DNA from: Odobenus rosmarus divergens
Lineage: Eukaryota; Chordata; Mammalia; Carnivora; Odobenidae
DNA length: 64,000 nt
Direction: 5' to 3'
Assembly (NCBI RefSeq): GCF_000321225.1
Contig: NW_004450401.1
Coordinates: forward strand, 4,242,555-4,306,554
Of the stretch, positions 42,201 to 52,500 are shown in pieces (within the stretch, counting starts at the first letter, position 1; every line of letters starts with the position of its first letter). The notes under the pieces are model-generated. The model was not told the DNA's origin, ran no database searches, and saw only the letters and a list, made by a program, of their open reading frames with translations. A program made the position numbers and the translations under genes.

Positions 42201-45089
42201 CTATTATAGTACTGAGATGATGGTGGTTCAGACCAAACAGGCAGTGGTGAAAGTGGGAAGAAGTGGACAGATGCAAAATCTATTGGAAAATAAAGCTGAA
42301 AGAACTAGCTAATAAAATGGACAGGATATAGGAAGTGGGGGAAGGGGGGAGAAGGGAAGAGTCATCAAAGATCCACAAAGGGCTCATCTCGGCTGGGCTC
42401 CAGGTGTAGACCATAGCCAAGTGAGTGTTGTGGGAAGGGAGAGTTCCAGTTCCAGGACTTGAATGGGAGATCTGGGTTTGAATCCAGGAGTGAACCTACT
42501 GAACCTCAGACTCTTGGGTAATATGAAAACACCAAACCCCTTCTCCCAGGGTTCGGGGTTGGGGGGTACTCTCTCTGCCAGAGTGGGAGTCAAGTGCAGA
42601 ATCCCACTTGACCCTTTTGCATCCCTGGCACAAGAAAGGGAGACAGGGAAAATATTGTTTAAAGGACCAATTTCCAGGTGAATATCAATGTTTGCCACAA
42701 TCAGGGAGGAAAGATACAGCCAGGCCCTCAGAGTCTGATCCCACCTAGTGTGTAACCAGTCTTTATCGTCTGAGCCCTTTGGCTGGCAGAAAGTCCACTA
42801 ATCTCTCCCACCAAGTCTGTAGTTGGGACACAGGTGGCTAAGTACTGCTGTCTTCTCAACAGGCCCTCTGCCAACCTCTCCTGGAATCCCCCTGGGATTG
42901 AGGACAGGGGCTGCCCAGACCCTCTCTTATCACTCACTCAACAAGCTCTCCCAGTTACCTGCTTGAGGCTGGGCCCTAGGGGCCAAAGCTGGATCAGACT
43001 CATCTTTGCCCCAGATGCCTAGTCAGAAACATAGGCTGGTATGTGGCAAATACCAGCTCAGAGGAAGAGCCCTTAACCTAGCTTAGGAGTCAGATAAGGT
43101 TTCATAAGGATATCATGTTTGACCTAAATCTTTTTTTTTAAGAGAGGCATTCTTCATTTTTTTATTTTTTAGTAGGCTTCACACCCAAAGTGGGGCATGA
43201 ACTCACGACCCTGAGATCAAGTAGATGCTCTACAGACTCGGCCACCCACATGCTCCTGACCTAAATCTTGAAGGAGGTGTAGCAGTTTATCAAGGGAAGA
43301 AGGGCTTTCCAGACTGAGGGAACAGTGCAAGCACAGGACAGAAGAAAGAAAACAGCAAGTACCCTTCAGAAACAAGCAATGTAACATGGTGCTTAACATT
43401 GAGAGCCTCCAGGGGCACCTGGGTGGCTCAGTTGGTTAAGCATCTGCCTTCGGCTCAGGTCATGATCCCAGGGTCCTGGGATCGAGTCCCACATCGGGCT
43501 CTCTGCTCAGTGGGGACCCTGCTTCTCCCTCTGCCTCTCTCTCATTAATAAATAAAATCTTAAAACAAAACATTAAGAGCCTCCAGCCAGAGAGTGTGCA
43601 TTTGTAGACTGGCAAGGTGGGTGAGCCAGGATAAATTATTTAACTTGCTGGGCCTCCCTTTCCTCATGTATGTAACAAGGGTAATAACTGTTTCCAGTTT
43701 TTCGAGTTGTTGGGAGGATTTTATTAAGTAATGCCTGTCAGATGCTTGGCACAGAGGTAACTTTAGCTTTTGGTATCGCAGTATTAGGCATGTGAGCTTC
43801 AGTTGGGGTGAGGGACAGGCAGCGACCAAGCTGGAACTGCCCAATCATGAATGGCCCATCATGTCAGAATACAGAGCTTGGACTGTATCCTGTGCCCCAG
43901 AAAGGCAGGGGAAGAATGTCATAGAGGGACGTGTCCTGCTTAGATATACATGCTGGAGCCACCCCCAAGCAAAGATTCCCGGCTTGGGTCCAACTGAGGT
44001 GATGGGAAGACAGTGTGTGTGTGTGTGGGGGGGGGTCTGCTCACTCTCTAGCAGGTCCACCTCGAAGTCCTTGGTGGGCAGCCGCACAGAGTTGAAGCCC
44101 CAGGTGGGGATGTGGCCTTCCAGCGGAGGCTTCCCGGACAGCACGCGCAGGAACGTGCTCTTCCCCGAGCCATCCAGCCCCAGCACCAGCACCTCGCGCT
44201 GCTCCAACTCCTCCAGCGCTGGCTCTTCGTCGTCCTCGTCTTCAGGCTGTGGGGCACAGGTCAGGTTGCGGCCGGCACCCTCCCGCCGGAGCCTTCCCAA
44301 GGGAGGACCGAAGACACCAAAGCGCCCATCCCCGCCCTCCACCCGTCAACCGGCAGGCAGGCAGTCACGGTCTGGTACAGTGGGACCAGGGCTGCCTCTG
44401 GAGTCCTGAATCTCAAACCCCGTTCTTCTGGCTTTTCCTGAGTAAGCTCGGTGAAATTTCTTCCCCTCGCGAAGCCTCAGCCTCCTTAGACTGACAATCC
44501 CCACGTCCCAGGGTCCACCCAAGGCGAAAAATTCGCAACCCGCCCGGGGGCCGGGGAAGGGGGCGGAGGCCTCTCCCGACATGCCCCGGGCCGCGGGCTG
44601 TGCGCAGTGCACAGGCGCCGGCCGAGCGCGGGCTGGACCCGGCGCGGTCCCGACGGCGCTCCAGGGCCGCGCCCTCGGAGCTCCAGCGCCCACGAGGAAG
44701 CCCGGGTCTCGCGGCCGCGCAGGGCGGTGCCACACACCCCCTGAAACGCCCACCCATCCTTCAGTTCCGGGACTCATGACTCCTCCCTTTCGCCAGGGGC
44801 CTGCGGGCTGCGGCACCAGGTCCCCTACCCAGGCGCTTCTGCCCTCGCGGGGCGTCACACCCCTCAGCTGCACGTGCGGAGGTCCAGACCCCGGCCCGGC
44901 ACTCACGTCCCATTCGTCCCACTCAGGGAGGCGGGCAGGCTCCGCGCCCCACCAGGCCTCGCCCCGGTCCCAGCGCCGCTCCCCTCCGCGCCCGAAGTAG
45001 GCCTTCCAGAGGATGAAGAGTACTGAGCCCAGCACGGCCGCGGCGCCGCCCAGCGCCAGCACCAAGGGGCTCAGCGGCCGCGGAGCCAT
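39285..45089 (-). CDS. ARL10: ADP-ribosylation factor-like GTPase 10 (four exons)
   Basis: CDS join on the minus strand: 45089-44907, 44246-44045, 40995-40820, 39458-39285 (735 nt, 244 residues). All introns are GT-AG. It is an Arf-family small GTPase with an N-terminal membrane segment (about residues 8-28, [20 protein letters not shown]) in place of the usual myristoylated helix. It then has an acidic stretch ([15 protein letters not shown]), a P-loop GLDGSGKST (84-92), the switch I threonine in [10 protein letters not shown], switch II as [12 protein letters not shown] (128-139), and the guanine-base motif NKQD (185-188) split across exons 3 and 4. The canonical switch II Asp and catalytic Gln are not conserved. 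Intron 2 hosts mir-1271. Convergent with NOP16; promoter CpG-rich. Cellular role is poorly known. Identity is essentially certain. Confidence 0.96.
39459..40819 (-). other. ARL10: ARL10 intron 3
   Basis: About 1.4 kb. MIR-like sequence is visible at about 40080-40290 and 40370-40590 ('gagttcaagtcctgacttcg', 'cttcagatttccagtccgta'). No Can-SINE and no other gene. Confidence 0.55.
41380..41665 (+). mobile_element. L2 3' end (plus), left arm of the mir-1271 hairpin
   Basis: L2 3' sequence ending 'atgcctggcacatagcaggc' then 'actcaacaaatattt', the usual L2 terminus. It meets a second L2 in the opposite orientation at about 41666. Confidence 0.7.
41626..41711 (-). ncRNA. MIR1271: microRNA precursor mir-1271
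   Basis: An 86-base minus-strand hairpin, sense to ARL10 and inside its intron 2, as in human. The 5p product maps to 41697-41676 and begins CTTGGCACCTAG. The 3p product maps to about 41661-41640 (AGTGCCTGCTATGTGCCAGG plus two bases). The arms pair around the loop 'gtaaatatttgtt'. The 5p seed UUGGCAC is the miR-96 seed, so target sets overlap. By memory the human 5p has C where this sequence has T (position 13), outside the seed. The hairpin is formed by two facing L2 3' ends. Expression depends on ARL10 transcription. Confidence 0.9.
41666..42330 (-). mobile_element. L2 3' end (minus), right arm of the mir-1271 hairpin
   Basis: A long reverse-oriented L2: 'tttactgagtgcttactagg', 'gctggggatacagaggtgag', 'ctccctgaggaggcagcatg' and 'ggaggctattatagtactga' occur in consensus order. 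It is one of the best-preserved L2 copies in the window. Confidence 0.8.
43133..43257 (-). mobile_element. Can-SINE (older short type) with 12-bp target-site duplication
   Basis: Short reverse SINE flanked by 'gacctaaatctt' at 43121-43132 and 43258-43269. Confidence 0.9.
43412..43568 (+). mobile_element. Can-SINE with ~16-bp target-site duplication
   Basis: Plus-strand SINE with a shortened TC region. Flanks are 'aacattgagagcctcc' (43395) and 'aacattaagagcctcc' (43569), one mismatch. The left flank is also the edge of the segment copied in inverted form to 45561. Confidence 0.93.
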
Positions 45090-45360
45090 CGGGCTGGGCG
45101 AGGGGCACGGGTGCGGGCTGCACGGGCCGAACCACCGGGCCCGCGGAAGATGGCCCCGCTGTGACTGCGGTGGCCGCGCCCACCCACCCAAGCCCAACCC
45201 CGCACTACAAGCCCCACAATGCACCGCTGCTGTCGCGACAGGCGGCCCACGCCCCGGCGGCGGGAGTGGGGGCGCTGGCCCGAGCGCGGGGACATCCCGC
45301 TCCCGCTGCTACGTGCCGTGGGGAGTTGGAGGCTGTGCCTGGGCAGGACGGGAGCCGGTG
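44200..45360 (-). promoter_or_regulatory. ARL10: ARL10 CpG island / promoter
   Basis: A dense CpG island covering exon 1, intron 1 and exon 2, reaching about 270 bp upstream of the start codon. No TATA box is seen. A Staf-like element lies at 45204-45227. Confidence 0.78.
45204..45227 (+). promoter_or_regulatory. ARL10: ZNF143/Staf-like element at ARL10 promoter
   Basis: Begins 'actacaagccccacaatgca', similar to ACTACAATTCCCAGAATGCA, about 115 bp upstream of the ARL10 start codon and on the strand opposite to the gene. Confidence 0.65.
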
Positions 45361-45364
45361 ATAT

Positions 45365-45560
45365 TGGCAACTCCCGAGCCCTTGCTGTATGCTTAGTGGA
45401 TAGCTGATCAGTGTTCTCGGTTACTCCGTAAAACAGTGTTTCCTAGAATGGAAAGCGGAGGCCCAGGTCGCACCGTAGTGCATTGGTACAGCCGGCACTC
45501 AAACCCCAAGCGATGTTTCCTGGGCATCTCAGGACCTCGGGGAACAAATGTGCGGCTGCC
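45365..45560. repeat. MIR-like sequence, left of the patchwork insertion
   Basis: 'gcggaggcccaggtcgcacc' and 'gtacagccggcactcaaacc' resemble MIR. The sequence after 45765 continues with 'gtggaactggaacccgggtc', also MIR-like. The element appears split by the insertion. Confidence 0.5.
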
Positions 45561-45764
45561 CTCAATGTTAAGCACCATGTTACATTGCTTGTTTCTGAAG
45601 GGTACTTGCTGTTTTCTTGCTGGAGCCACCCCCAAGCAAAGATTCCCGGCTTGGGTCCAACTGAGGTGATGGGAAGACGGTGTGTGTGTCGCGGGGGGGC
45701 GGGATTCTGCTCACTCTCTAGCAGGTCCACCTCGAAGTCCTTGGTGGGCAGCCGCACAGAGTTG
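45561..45764. repeat. Patchwork insertion copied from ARL10 intron 2 / exon 2
   Basis: 45561-45618 is an exact reverse complement of 43346-43403 (58 of 58 by eye). 45618-45764 is a direct copy of 43951-44094, identical apart from the GT/G-rich stretch and an adjacent base. The two pieces join with one shared base (T at 45618). The direct piece carries the last 50 bases of ARL10 exon 2 and its gtgagc donor in the same orientation as ARL10. The flanks look like a MIR that the patch interrupts. Confidence 0.93.
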
Positions 45765-46794
45765 CCCGGCAACTGGGCACGGCAATGGGGTGGCAGGTTA
45801 TGGAATGGCAGAGGTGGAACTGGAACCCGGGTCCCTGACTTTTGGTACTCTACCCTCCCTTGGCTGCTTCCCAGATCGTGCTAATGAAGCAGGCAGGATT
45901 AGGGGTCCGTGTTTAGATCTCCTGATCACCTAGTCCTCCGCGACTTCCAGTGGCTGCCAAGGTTTCCAGGTGTAGCAGGAGAAACAGTCTGAGGTACTGT
46001 TTCTCTTTTAAGAGGACTCCATGAGGGTCTGCAGAATGAAAAGGTGTTTTTATTGTAAGCAACCCCAAGCCATCTTGTTGACCAGGAGCGTCTCGGGGTT
46101 CTTTTCTGGTCATTTGCGGGTAATGCTCAGATCTCTCGTTTCAGGAAACTGCCCTCCCTCACTCGTTACTACCTCTCCTTTTCAGTGCAGTCCTACTTCT
46201 GAGTAATGTGCGTTTGCTATTTTTTGCCCAACCCACCCAAGGAAACTTTCACCCGGGTCTCTAACAAATGCTTCCTTGTTAAATCCGTTGGTAACATCTT
46301 AGTTCTTATTTTGCTTGACCTCCTTGCACCATTTAACACTGTTAAATGAGCAGAGATGCCGTTCAAAACCTGGCCAGGGTGCCCGCTCACTCCTTGAGGG
46401 ATCACCTCCCTGGTGAGACAGGCGTGCAAGATTCCCAAAGAGAAAAATAAGCACCAGTGAGTTTATCCAGAACTTTGCAGTCAAAACATTGAAAAAAAAA
46501 TTTTTTTAAGGGATTTATTCTTGGCATTCATGTAAGGTTTATGTCATTTCAAAAGAGAGCACCTTAATCCCCTGAGAGCTAAAGGCTCCTGGAGGTCTAA
46601 TTTGGCCTTACCTTACCTTACCTTTCCTGCCTCCTGACACACAGTGGGTGATCATCCTCTTGTCTCTCAGCTGGAGTTCAGTCACCCTGGGTGGTGTCTC
46701 TGCCTGAAACTGTCTGTCATTCCACTTGAGGATGTTGACTGGGCCTTTGTCATCTTGGAGTCTGATGTGCTTAGTATAAGAATGAGGCCCAGAG
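45765..46794. other. Intergenic sequence upstream of ARL10
   Basis: MIR-like to about 45870, then anonymous sequence to the Can-SINE at 46795. No gene recognised. Confidence 0.45.
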
Positions 46795-46999
46795 AGATGC
46801 CCGGGTGGCTCAGTCAGTTAAGCGTCTGCCTTTGGCCCAGGTCATGATCCGAGGGTCCTAGCATGGGGCTCTCTGCTCAGTGGGGAGCCTGCTTCCCCCT
46901 CTGTCTGCCGCTCCCCCTGCTTGTGCTCGCTTTCTAGCTCTCTCTCTTTCTCTGACAAATAAATACATAAATAAAATCTTTTAAAAAGTCCCTTTAAAA
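46795..46999 (+). mobile_element. Can-SINE with 16-bp target-site duplication
   Basis: Plus-strand SINE flanked by 'agaatgaggcccagag' at 46779-46794 and 47000-47015. Confidence 0.94.
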
Positions 47000-47509
47000 A
47001 GAATGAGGCCCAGAGTTCACACTTAAATATTTGGAGAATTGGCTCAATTGCACGTGCTCCTCCCTTAGCCTCTATGACACATTCTTTTCTTGATCTTCTC
47101 CCTCCTCTCTAACCAATCCTTTTCAGTCTCCTTTTGCCTGGCATTGGCTGCCACTAGCTGAAACTAACTGGACCGTTTGGCAAGGAAACTTTGGAAATGG
47201 AATTGTCAGGAGTTAGCCCCCTGTCATACAGAGCAGAGCAGGTGAAGGGTGAGGGATAGAACCATGAGTCAACACGCACATGATCAGCATAGTCCACCCC
47301 TTTGCATCCAGTTTTACTCTTATACCCATTTTTAACTTTGTGCTTCCACATACCATGATGCAATATCCATCAGAAAAATAGTCACTCTCCACCTTCTGAA
47401 AAAAGAGAAGGCAAAGTCCCATCTGTCAATATATCCATCTCTGGGTGATGTTAATTCCTCTTCAGTAATAACCCCATCTGGATATTCTACAATTAAAGAT
47501 TAAATTATA
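47000..47509. other. Anonymous intergenic sequence
   Basis: About 0.5 kb without a recognisable gene; the short minus-strand open frames look random. Confidence 0.4.
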
Positions 47510-47728
47510 GTGGCACCTGGGTGGCTCAGTTGGTTAAGTGTCTGCCTTCGGCTCAGGTCATGATCCCAGGGTCCCGGGATTGAGCCCCACATCGGGCTCC
47601 CCGCTATCGGGCTCCCTGCTCAGCGGGGAGCCTTCTTCTCCCTCTCCCTCTCCCTCTGCCTGCTGCTTCCCCTGCTTATGCTTTCTCTCTCTCTCTGTCA
47701 AATAAATAAATATAATCTTTTTTAAAAA
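47510..47728 (+). mobile_element. Can-SINE with 13-bp target-site duplication
   Basis: Flanked by 'agattaaattata' at 47497-47509 and 47729-47741. Inside it a 15-base piece ('atcgggctccccgct') is duplicated in tandem, giving a slightly longer element. Confidence 0.95.
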
Positions 47729-47741
47729 AGATTAAATTATA

Positions 47742-50010
47742 AAGATAACCACTGCCACCTTTACTTATACAGTCCAGCTTCCATATTGCTACACAGCAGT
47801 CTTTACAAAAGAAAAGCTGGCAATGTCATTTTCAGGTTAAAATTCCTTAGTGGCTTCCCATCTCCACCAGGATAAGTACTACGTGTCTCTGGTGATGGAG
47901 CAAGAAGGGAAGCAAGGAACTGGCATTTAATGATCATCTACTATACATCAGGCTTTGTTCTGGTGTAAAATGTACTGCTGTGCAAACATTTGTCTGTCTT
48001 CATCTCCTGGGAATTGTTTTCCTAATGACTGCATTAACTGAAAACCTGCCATGTTTATATGACACTTGGCATGAATAATTAGTCCAAGGGTAATGACTTG
48101 GATCAGGCTGGACCAAGGAGACCCTTCCATGGGATTCTTAAATTTGGTACCCAACGTCTTGAGATCAATCTGTCTTGGGTGGATTAAGATGTAAAACTTA
48201 CCACCTCTAGGCAGCCATTTTCCCCACCTATAAAGAAGAAGGCTTGAGGTCAAAGAGGCTGAGGTAGAGCAGGAAAGGCAAAGACAGAAGGCAGAGCTGG
48301 AATCCTGGTGCCATTTGCATCCGTGGGTACTAGTTATTCCTAAAGTCCAGGGTATATTTGTGTTCAACCCTTTTGTAACTAACTTATTTACTTCCTCCCT
48401 CTCCTCCCCCCTTCCTTCCTTCCTTCCTTCCTTCCTTCCTTCCTTCCTTCCTTCCTTCCTTCCTTCCTTCCTTCTTGTTTCTTTCATCACTATCTGGGAA
48501 TCACAATATGCCCAATCCACAGGATGCAGCCGCAAACAACATAGCATCCAATGAGGGGATCCGCTTTACAGTGAAAGGTGCAGGAGCGGCTCCTTGACCA
48601 AGGGGTCCACTGGTTAAATCGTGCACCCTACTATCCAGGGGTAGCCAGCTTCAGAGAACACTGGCTTATAAGTAAGGCTAAAAGCCTTCTGCTTTTCAGT
48701 TATTTATACCTTTGTCATGCCTTTTAGGGAATTTTCTGAACCTGATCTTCATACTTGCTTATTTGGTCCTTGGTTATATCCACTCTGCTATTCACCACAG
48801 CCTTTGAGGGCTTTATTTCATATCTGGTTCTACAGTTGGTTCTTTATGATTTCTTGTTTCCCCCTTCCAAAATCCTCTCTTTTCTTTTTTAGAGTAATAT
48901 TTAAAATGCTGATTTTCAAATAAAAAAAATAAAATGCTTATTTTCATTCATTGTCCTGACAAGTCCATTAACTCTGGTGTGTCTGGATAAGGCAGTCCTG
49001 TATGTTGTCTGTTCTCTCGTTGGGTGTGTGGCCCTCAGGCATTCTTATCTGCCCCTGTGAGTTCCTCTTTCCTTGGGGCCAGGACTAAGTGCCTGGGGGC
49101 GGTGGCATAGCCCAAGTGTGGTGTATTCCTGGTGAGTTGGGAAGGAGACTCTGGTGTACAGTCTGCACCTCTAGTTGGTGCTGTCCTGAGCAGCCAGCTG
49201 CATCCCTGGAGAACCCCTCTGTTCCTCTCTCTGCCCGGGTAAGACTTACTAGAAGCCACCCCCCCGCCCCCGTTGCTATAACTTGGTGCTTAGGGTCCAG
49301 GGAGAAGGAAAAGGAGCCATGGAAGAGGCTGCTAAGGTGCCTGCAGGTTCACCCCCACCCAGGTGACCGCCCCCCCTGCCCCCGCCAGTGCCTTCTCAGT
49401 CTGTGGTAACAGTGATAGGACTGGCCAAGGTCTGCCCAGGGCAAGGCGTGGAAGAAGAAAGAGTACCTCGGTCCGAAACCTGACAGGGCCTGATTCCCTT
49501 CTTGGAGCTCAGTCATCTGCTCTGGGTTTTGCCATTGTCCACACCAAAGCTGACGGTCCCGGGGCTGGTCTCTCTGATTTGCCAGCTTCCCTTTGATTCT
49601 CAGGTATCTCCCGATCTGGAGCTGGCTTGTGCTCTCTGCCATCTGGTCAGCTTATCTCCGTCTCATAAAAGAGAAAATAAACTTGAGAGAGGAGGTGGTT
49701 TCTTCAAAATCATATAGCGAATAAATGAGGCAGCTACTATTTGAACCAGGTCTGGGTGTCTTGAAAACCATGCTCTTAGTATCTTGTATCTCCCTGTACA
49801 GACCCTGGAATCTAGGTCCACTCATTTTATCAAACTTTTCTTCTGAAAAAGAAGGGAAACTCAAGGGATTGGCTTTGAAGTCTCTCACATGTGTCCTCAG
49901 TTGGATTTTAGGAGCTTTCATTTTCACAGACGTAGACGAGCTCTTGAGTTGTTCATCATTTTAATTAATCGGCTCTTAATGTTTTTAAATTTAAAATTAT
50001 TAAATATGTC
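47742..50010. other. Intergenic sequence with a TTCC microsatellite
   Basis: No gene recognised. L1-like AT-rich sequence is possible at 47.8-48.2 kb. The 199-residue minus-strand frame across 48.0-48.5 kb contains a KEGR repeat that is only the translated microsatellite. Confidence 0.5.
48411..48474 (+). repeat. (CTTC)n microsatellite
   Basis: About 16 uninterrupted tetranucleotide units; likely length-polymorphic. Confidence 0.95.
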
Positions 50011-50208
50011 GGGGTTCCTGGGTGGCTCAGTCGTTAAGCGTCTGCCTTCAGCTCAAGTCATGATCCCAGGGTCCTGGGAGCAAGCCCCGCATCGCATCCG
50101 GCTCCCTGCTCAGTGGGAAGCCTGCTTCTCCCTCTCCCACTCCCCCTGCTTGTGTTCCCTCTCTCGCTGTGTCTGTCTCTGTCAAATAAATAAAATAAAA
50201 TCTTTAAG
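50011..50208 (+). mobile_element. Can-SINE with 15-bp target-site duplication
   Basis: Flanked by 'attattaaatatgtc' at 49996-50010 and 'attactaaatatgtc' at 50209-50223. Confidence 0.94.
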
Positions 50209-50269
50209 ATTACTAAATATGTCAAACATGTTCTGATACCCATGTATTGACCAAAACTTGAGAATTAGC

Positions 50270-50790
50270 ATTTTGCCATATTCTTTTTTATTAGAAAAAT
50301 TTCAAGCATAACTAAGATGCTATTCCTATCTCCAGAGATAACCATTATCCTCAAGTTGATGTGTATCATTCCCATTCATACATCTCAAAACTTTGTTTTG
50401 GTTTAATAATATACGTAAATGATAATGTGGCACAATCTGATCAGATGCGGCCGGTGCAGGCAGTGAAAGAATACACCCAAGGCAGAACAAAAGAGATAAA
50501 AGTTTACTGAATACATAGCAAGTGAGCAGCAGACAGGACAGCAAAGGAGAGACTGCCATGAGGCAGTCATGAAGGGCTAGAGTTACAGGGTGGAGTGAAG
50601 CAGTAAGGGACTGTATGGAATTTTCCCTTTTTTTGTAATCTTTGGGACTGTGCCTGGTTGTAATTGGTCAGTTAGGGCCTATGGTTATTTTGAGGTGGGT
50701 CGCTTGATGAGCCTGTTTGTGTCAGCTTGGTGATCACTGTGGGCCCTTCTGCCTTGTTCATGTTTCCATTGCTCAAACCTGTTGCCTAAA
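50270..50790. other. L1-like and anonymous intergenic sequence
   Basis: 50270-50420 resembles old L1 3' sequence ('aaaatttcaagcataactaa'). The rest, to the SINE at 50805, is anonymous. Confidence 0.4.
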
Positions 50791-50804
50791 AGTGGCCTCT
50801 ACAG

Positions 50805-51026
50805 GGGTGCCTGGGTGGCTCAGTAGGTTGAGTGACCGACTCTTGATTTTGGCTCAGGTCATGATCTCAGCGTCATGGGACTGGCCCCACATAGGGCTCC
50901 ATGCTCAGTGCAGAATCTGCTTGAGATTCTCTCTCTCTCTCCCTCTGACCCTCACCCAGCACTCGGGCTTGCGTGCTCTCAATCTCTCAAAATAAATAAA
51001 TAAATAAAATCTTAAAAAAAAAAAAA
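50805..51026 (+). mobile_element. Can-SINE with 14-bp target-site duplication
   Basis: Flanked by 'agtggcctctacag' at 50791-50804 and 51027-51040, an exact repeat. Its internal sequence ('gagtgaccgactcttgattt') is of a different subtype from most copies here. Confidence 0.95.
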
Positions 51027-51069
51027 AGTGGCCTCTACAGGTAACATACTGTTGTTATCTTTAAAAAAA

Positions 51070-51265
51070 TTTTTTTTTTAGATTTTATTTATTCATTTGA
51101 CAGAGAAAGAGAGAGCACAAGCAGGGGGAGCGGCAGGCAGAGGGAGAGGGAGAAGCAGGCTCCCCGCTGAGCAAGGAGCCCGACGCGGGGCTCAGTCTCA
51201 GGACCCTGGGATCATGACCTGAGCTGAAGGCAGACGCTTAACTAACTGAGCCACCCAAGCGCTCC
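51070..51265 (-). mobile_element. Can-SINE, first of three in tandem
   Basis: Reverse SINE ending 'gccacccaagcgctcc'. Confidence 0.93.
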
Positions 51266-51470
51266 TTTTTTTTTTTTTTTTTAAGATTTTATTTATTTGA
51301 CACAGAGAGACACACAGGGAGAGAGGGAACACAAGCAGGGGAAGTGGGAGAGGGAGAAGCAGGCTTCCCGCTGAGCAGAGAGCCCGATGCGGGGCTCGAT
51401 CCCAGGACCCTGGGATCATGACCTGAGCCAAAGGCAGATGCTTAATGACTGAGCCACCCAGGCACCCCCC
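51266..51470 (-). mobile_element. Can-SINE, second of three in tandem
   Basis: Reverse SINE from a T-tract to 'gccacccaggcaccccccc', directly abutting its neighbours. Confidence 0.93.
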
Positions 51471-51652
51471 CTTTTTTTTTAATAAATTATTTATTTGAGA
51501 AATTGAGAGAGAGAGAGAGAGCACAAGAGGGGGTCGGGTCAGAGGGAGAAGCAGACTCCCCTCCCCACTGAGCAGGGAGCCTGATGCAGGACTCGATCCT
51601 GGGACTGCAGGATCATGACCTGAGCCGAAGGCAGTCGCTTAACCAACTGAGT
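51471..51652 (-). mobile_element. Can-SINE, third of three in tandem, 5' truncated
   Basis: Reverse SINE that stops at 'cttaaccaactgagtta', missing the usual 'gccacccaggcgccc' head. Confidence 0.9.
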
Positions 51653-52500
51653 TAATCTTTTTTTAACCCAACGTGATGTTTTTGAACCATATTGATACGT
51701 GGAGACCTAATTCATTCATTTCTAATGTTGTGTAGTATTCCCTTGGGTGAATATATCACAATTTACTTTTTTATTCTTCTGTTGTTGAAATGTTTAGGCT
51801 GACCACATTTTGCTCTCTCAGTGATGCAGTGAAGGTTGTTGGAGGCATCTCCTTGAGCACATTTGTGAGAACTTTTCTAAAGTATATCCTGGGGAGGGGT
51901 GCCTGGGTGGCTCAGTTAGTTAAGCATCTGCCTTTGTCTCATGATCCCTGGGTCCTGGGATGGAGCCCTGTGCTGGGCTTCCTGCTCAGCAGGGAGTCTG
52001 CTTCTCCCTCTTCCTCTACCCTTCCCCTGCTCATTCTCTCTCTTGCTCTCTCTCTCTCTCCAATAAATAAATAAAATCTTTTTAAAAAGTCTTTAAACAA
52101 AATAAAATAAAGTATATCCTGAGGAGTGGAATTGTTGAGTCATTCTATTTGTGCATCCTCAAAGGTAATATTACCAATTTGCTCTCCAAGATGGTTGTCC
52201 TAATTTATAATGCATTCTAAAAACATATCGAGTCTCTATTTCCCCCTATTTTTGCCAACATATAGTATTATCAAACTTAAAATCTTTTGTAAATCTGACA
52301 GAAATGAACTTGTATCTCTTTGTTTATTGGTATTTTTCCCATTTGGAGTGAGGATGAGGAACTTTTTATACGTTTTATATAGTCACCATTCGGTTTTCTT
52401 CTTCTGTGATTGGTCATATCCTTTTCCCATTTGTTTAGTTAGCAATTTGGATGAGTATCAGTTATTGGCTGTCTCCTCTGTCCCTGAGGGCAGGGACTGA
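51653..52500. mobile_element. L1-derived sequence interrupted by a SINE
   Basis: 'gttgtgtagtattcccttgg', 'gaatatatcacaatttactt' and later 'catatccttttcccatttgt' match a familiar L1 segment. A Can-SINE at 51897-52108 splits it. No intact frame. Confidence 0.6.
51897..52108 (+). mobile_element. Can-SINE with 18-bp target-site duplication
   Basis: Flanked by 'aaagtatatcctggggag' at 51879-51896 and 'aaagtatatcctgaggag' at about 52109-52126. Confidence 0.94.

Larger units (their letters stand above)
40996..44044 (-). other. ARL10: ARL10 intron 2
   Basis: About 3 kb containing the L2 pair with mir-1271, two Can-SINEs, a MIR-like remnant (43570-43780) and a GT/G microsatellite near the donor (44021-44036). 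Two short pieces of this intron (43346-43403 and 43951-44044) were copied to 45.56-45.76 kb. Confidence 0.7.

Noticed and set aside
44346..45224. 292-residue minus-strand open frame over ARL10 exon 1
   Set aside because: Only residues from 45089 to 44907 belong to ARL10. The rest is 5' UTR and CpG-rich intron read through by chance.
45443..45772. 109-residue minus-strand frame containing [13 protein letters not shown]
   Set aside because: This is the copied end of ARL10 exon 2 read into copied intron. It is not an independent gene.
47948..48547. 199-residue frame with a KEGR repeat
   Set aside because: The repeat is the translated TTCC microsatellite, and the flanking residues match no family.
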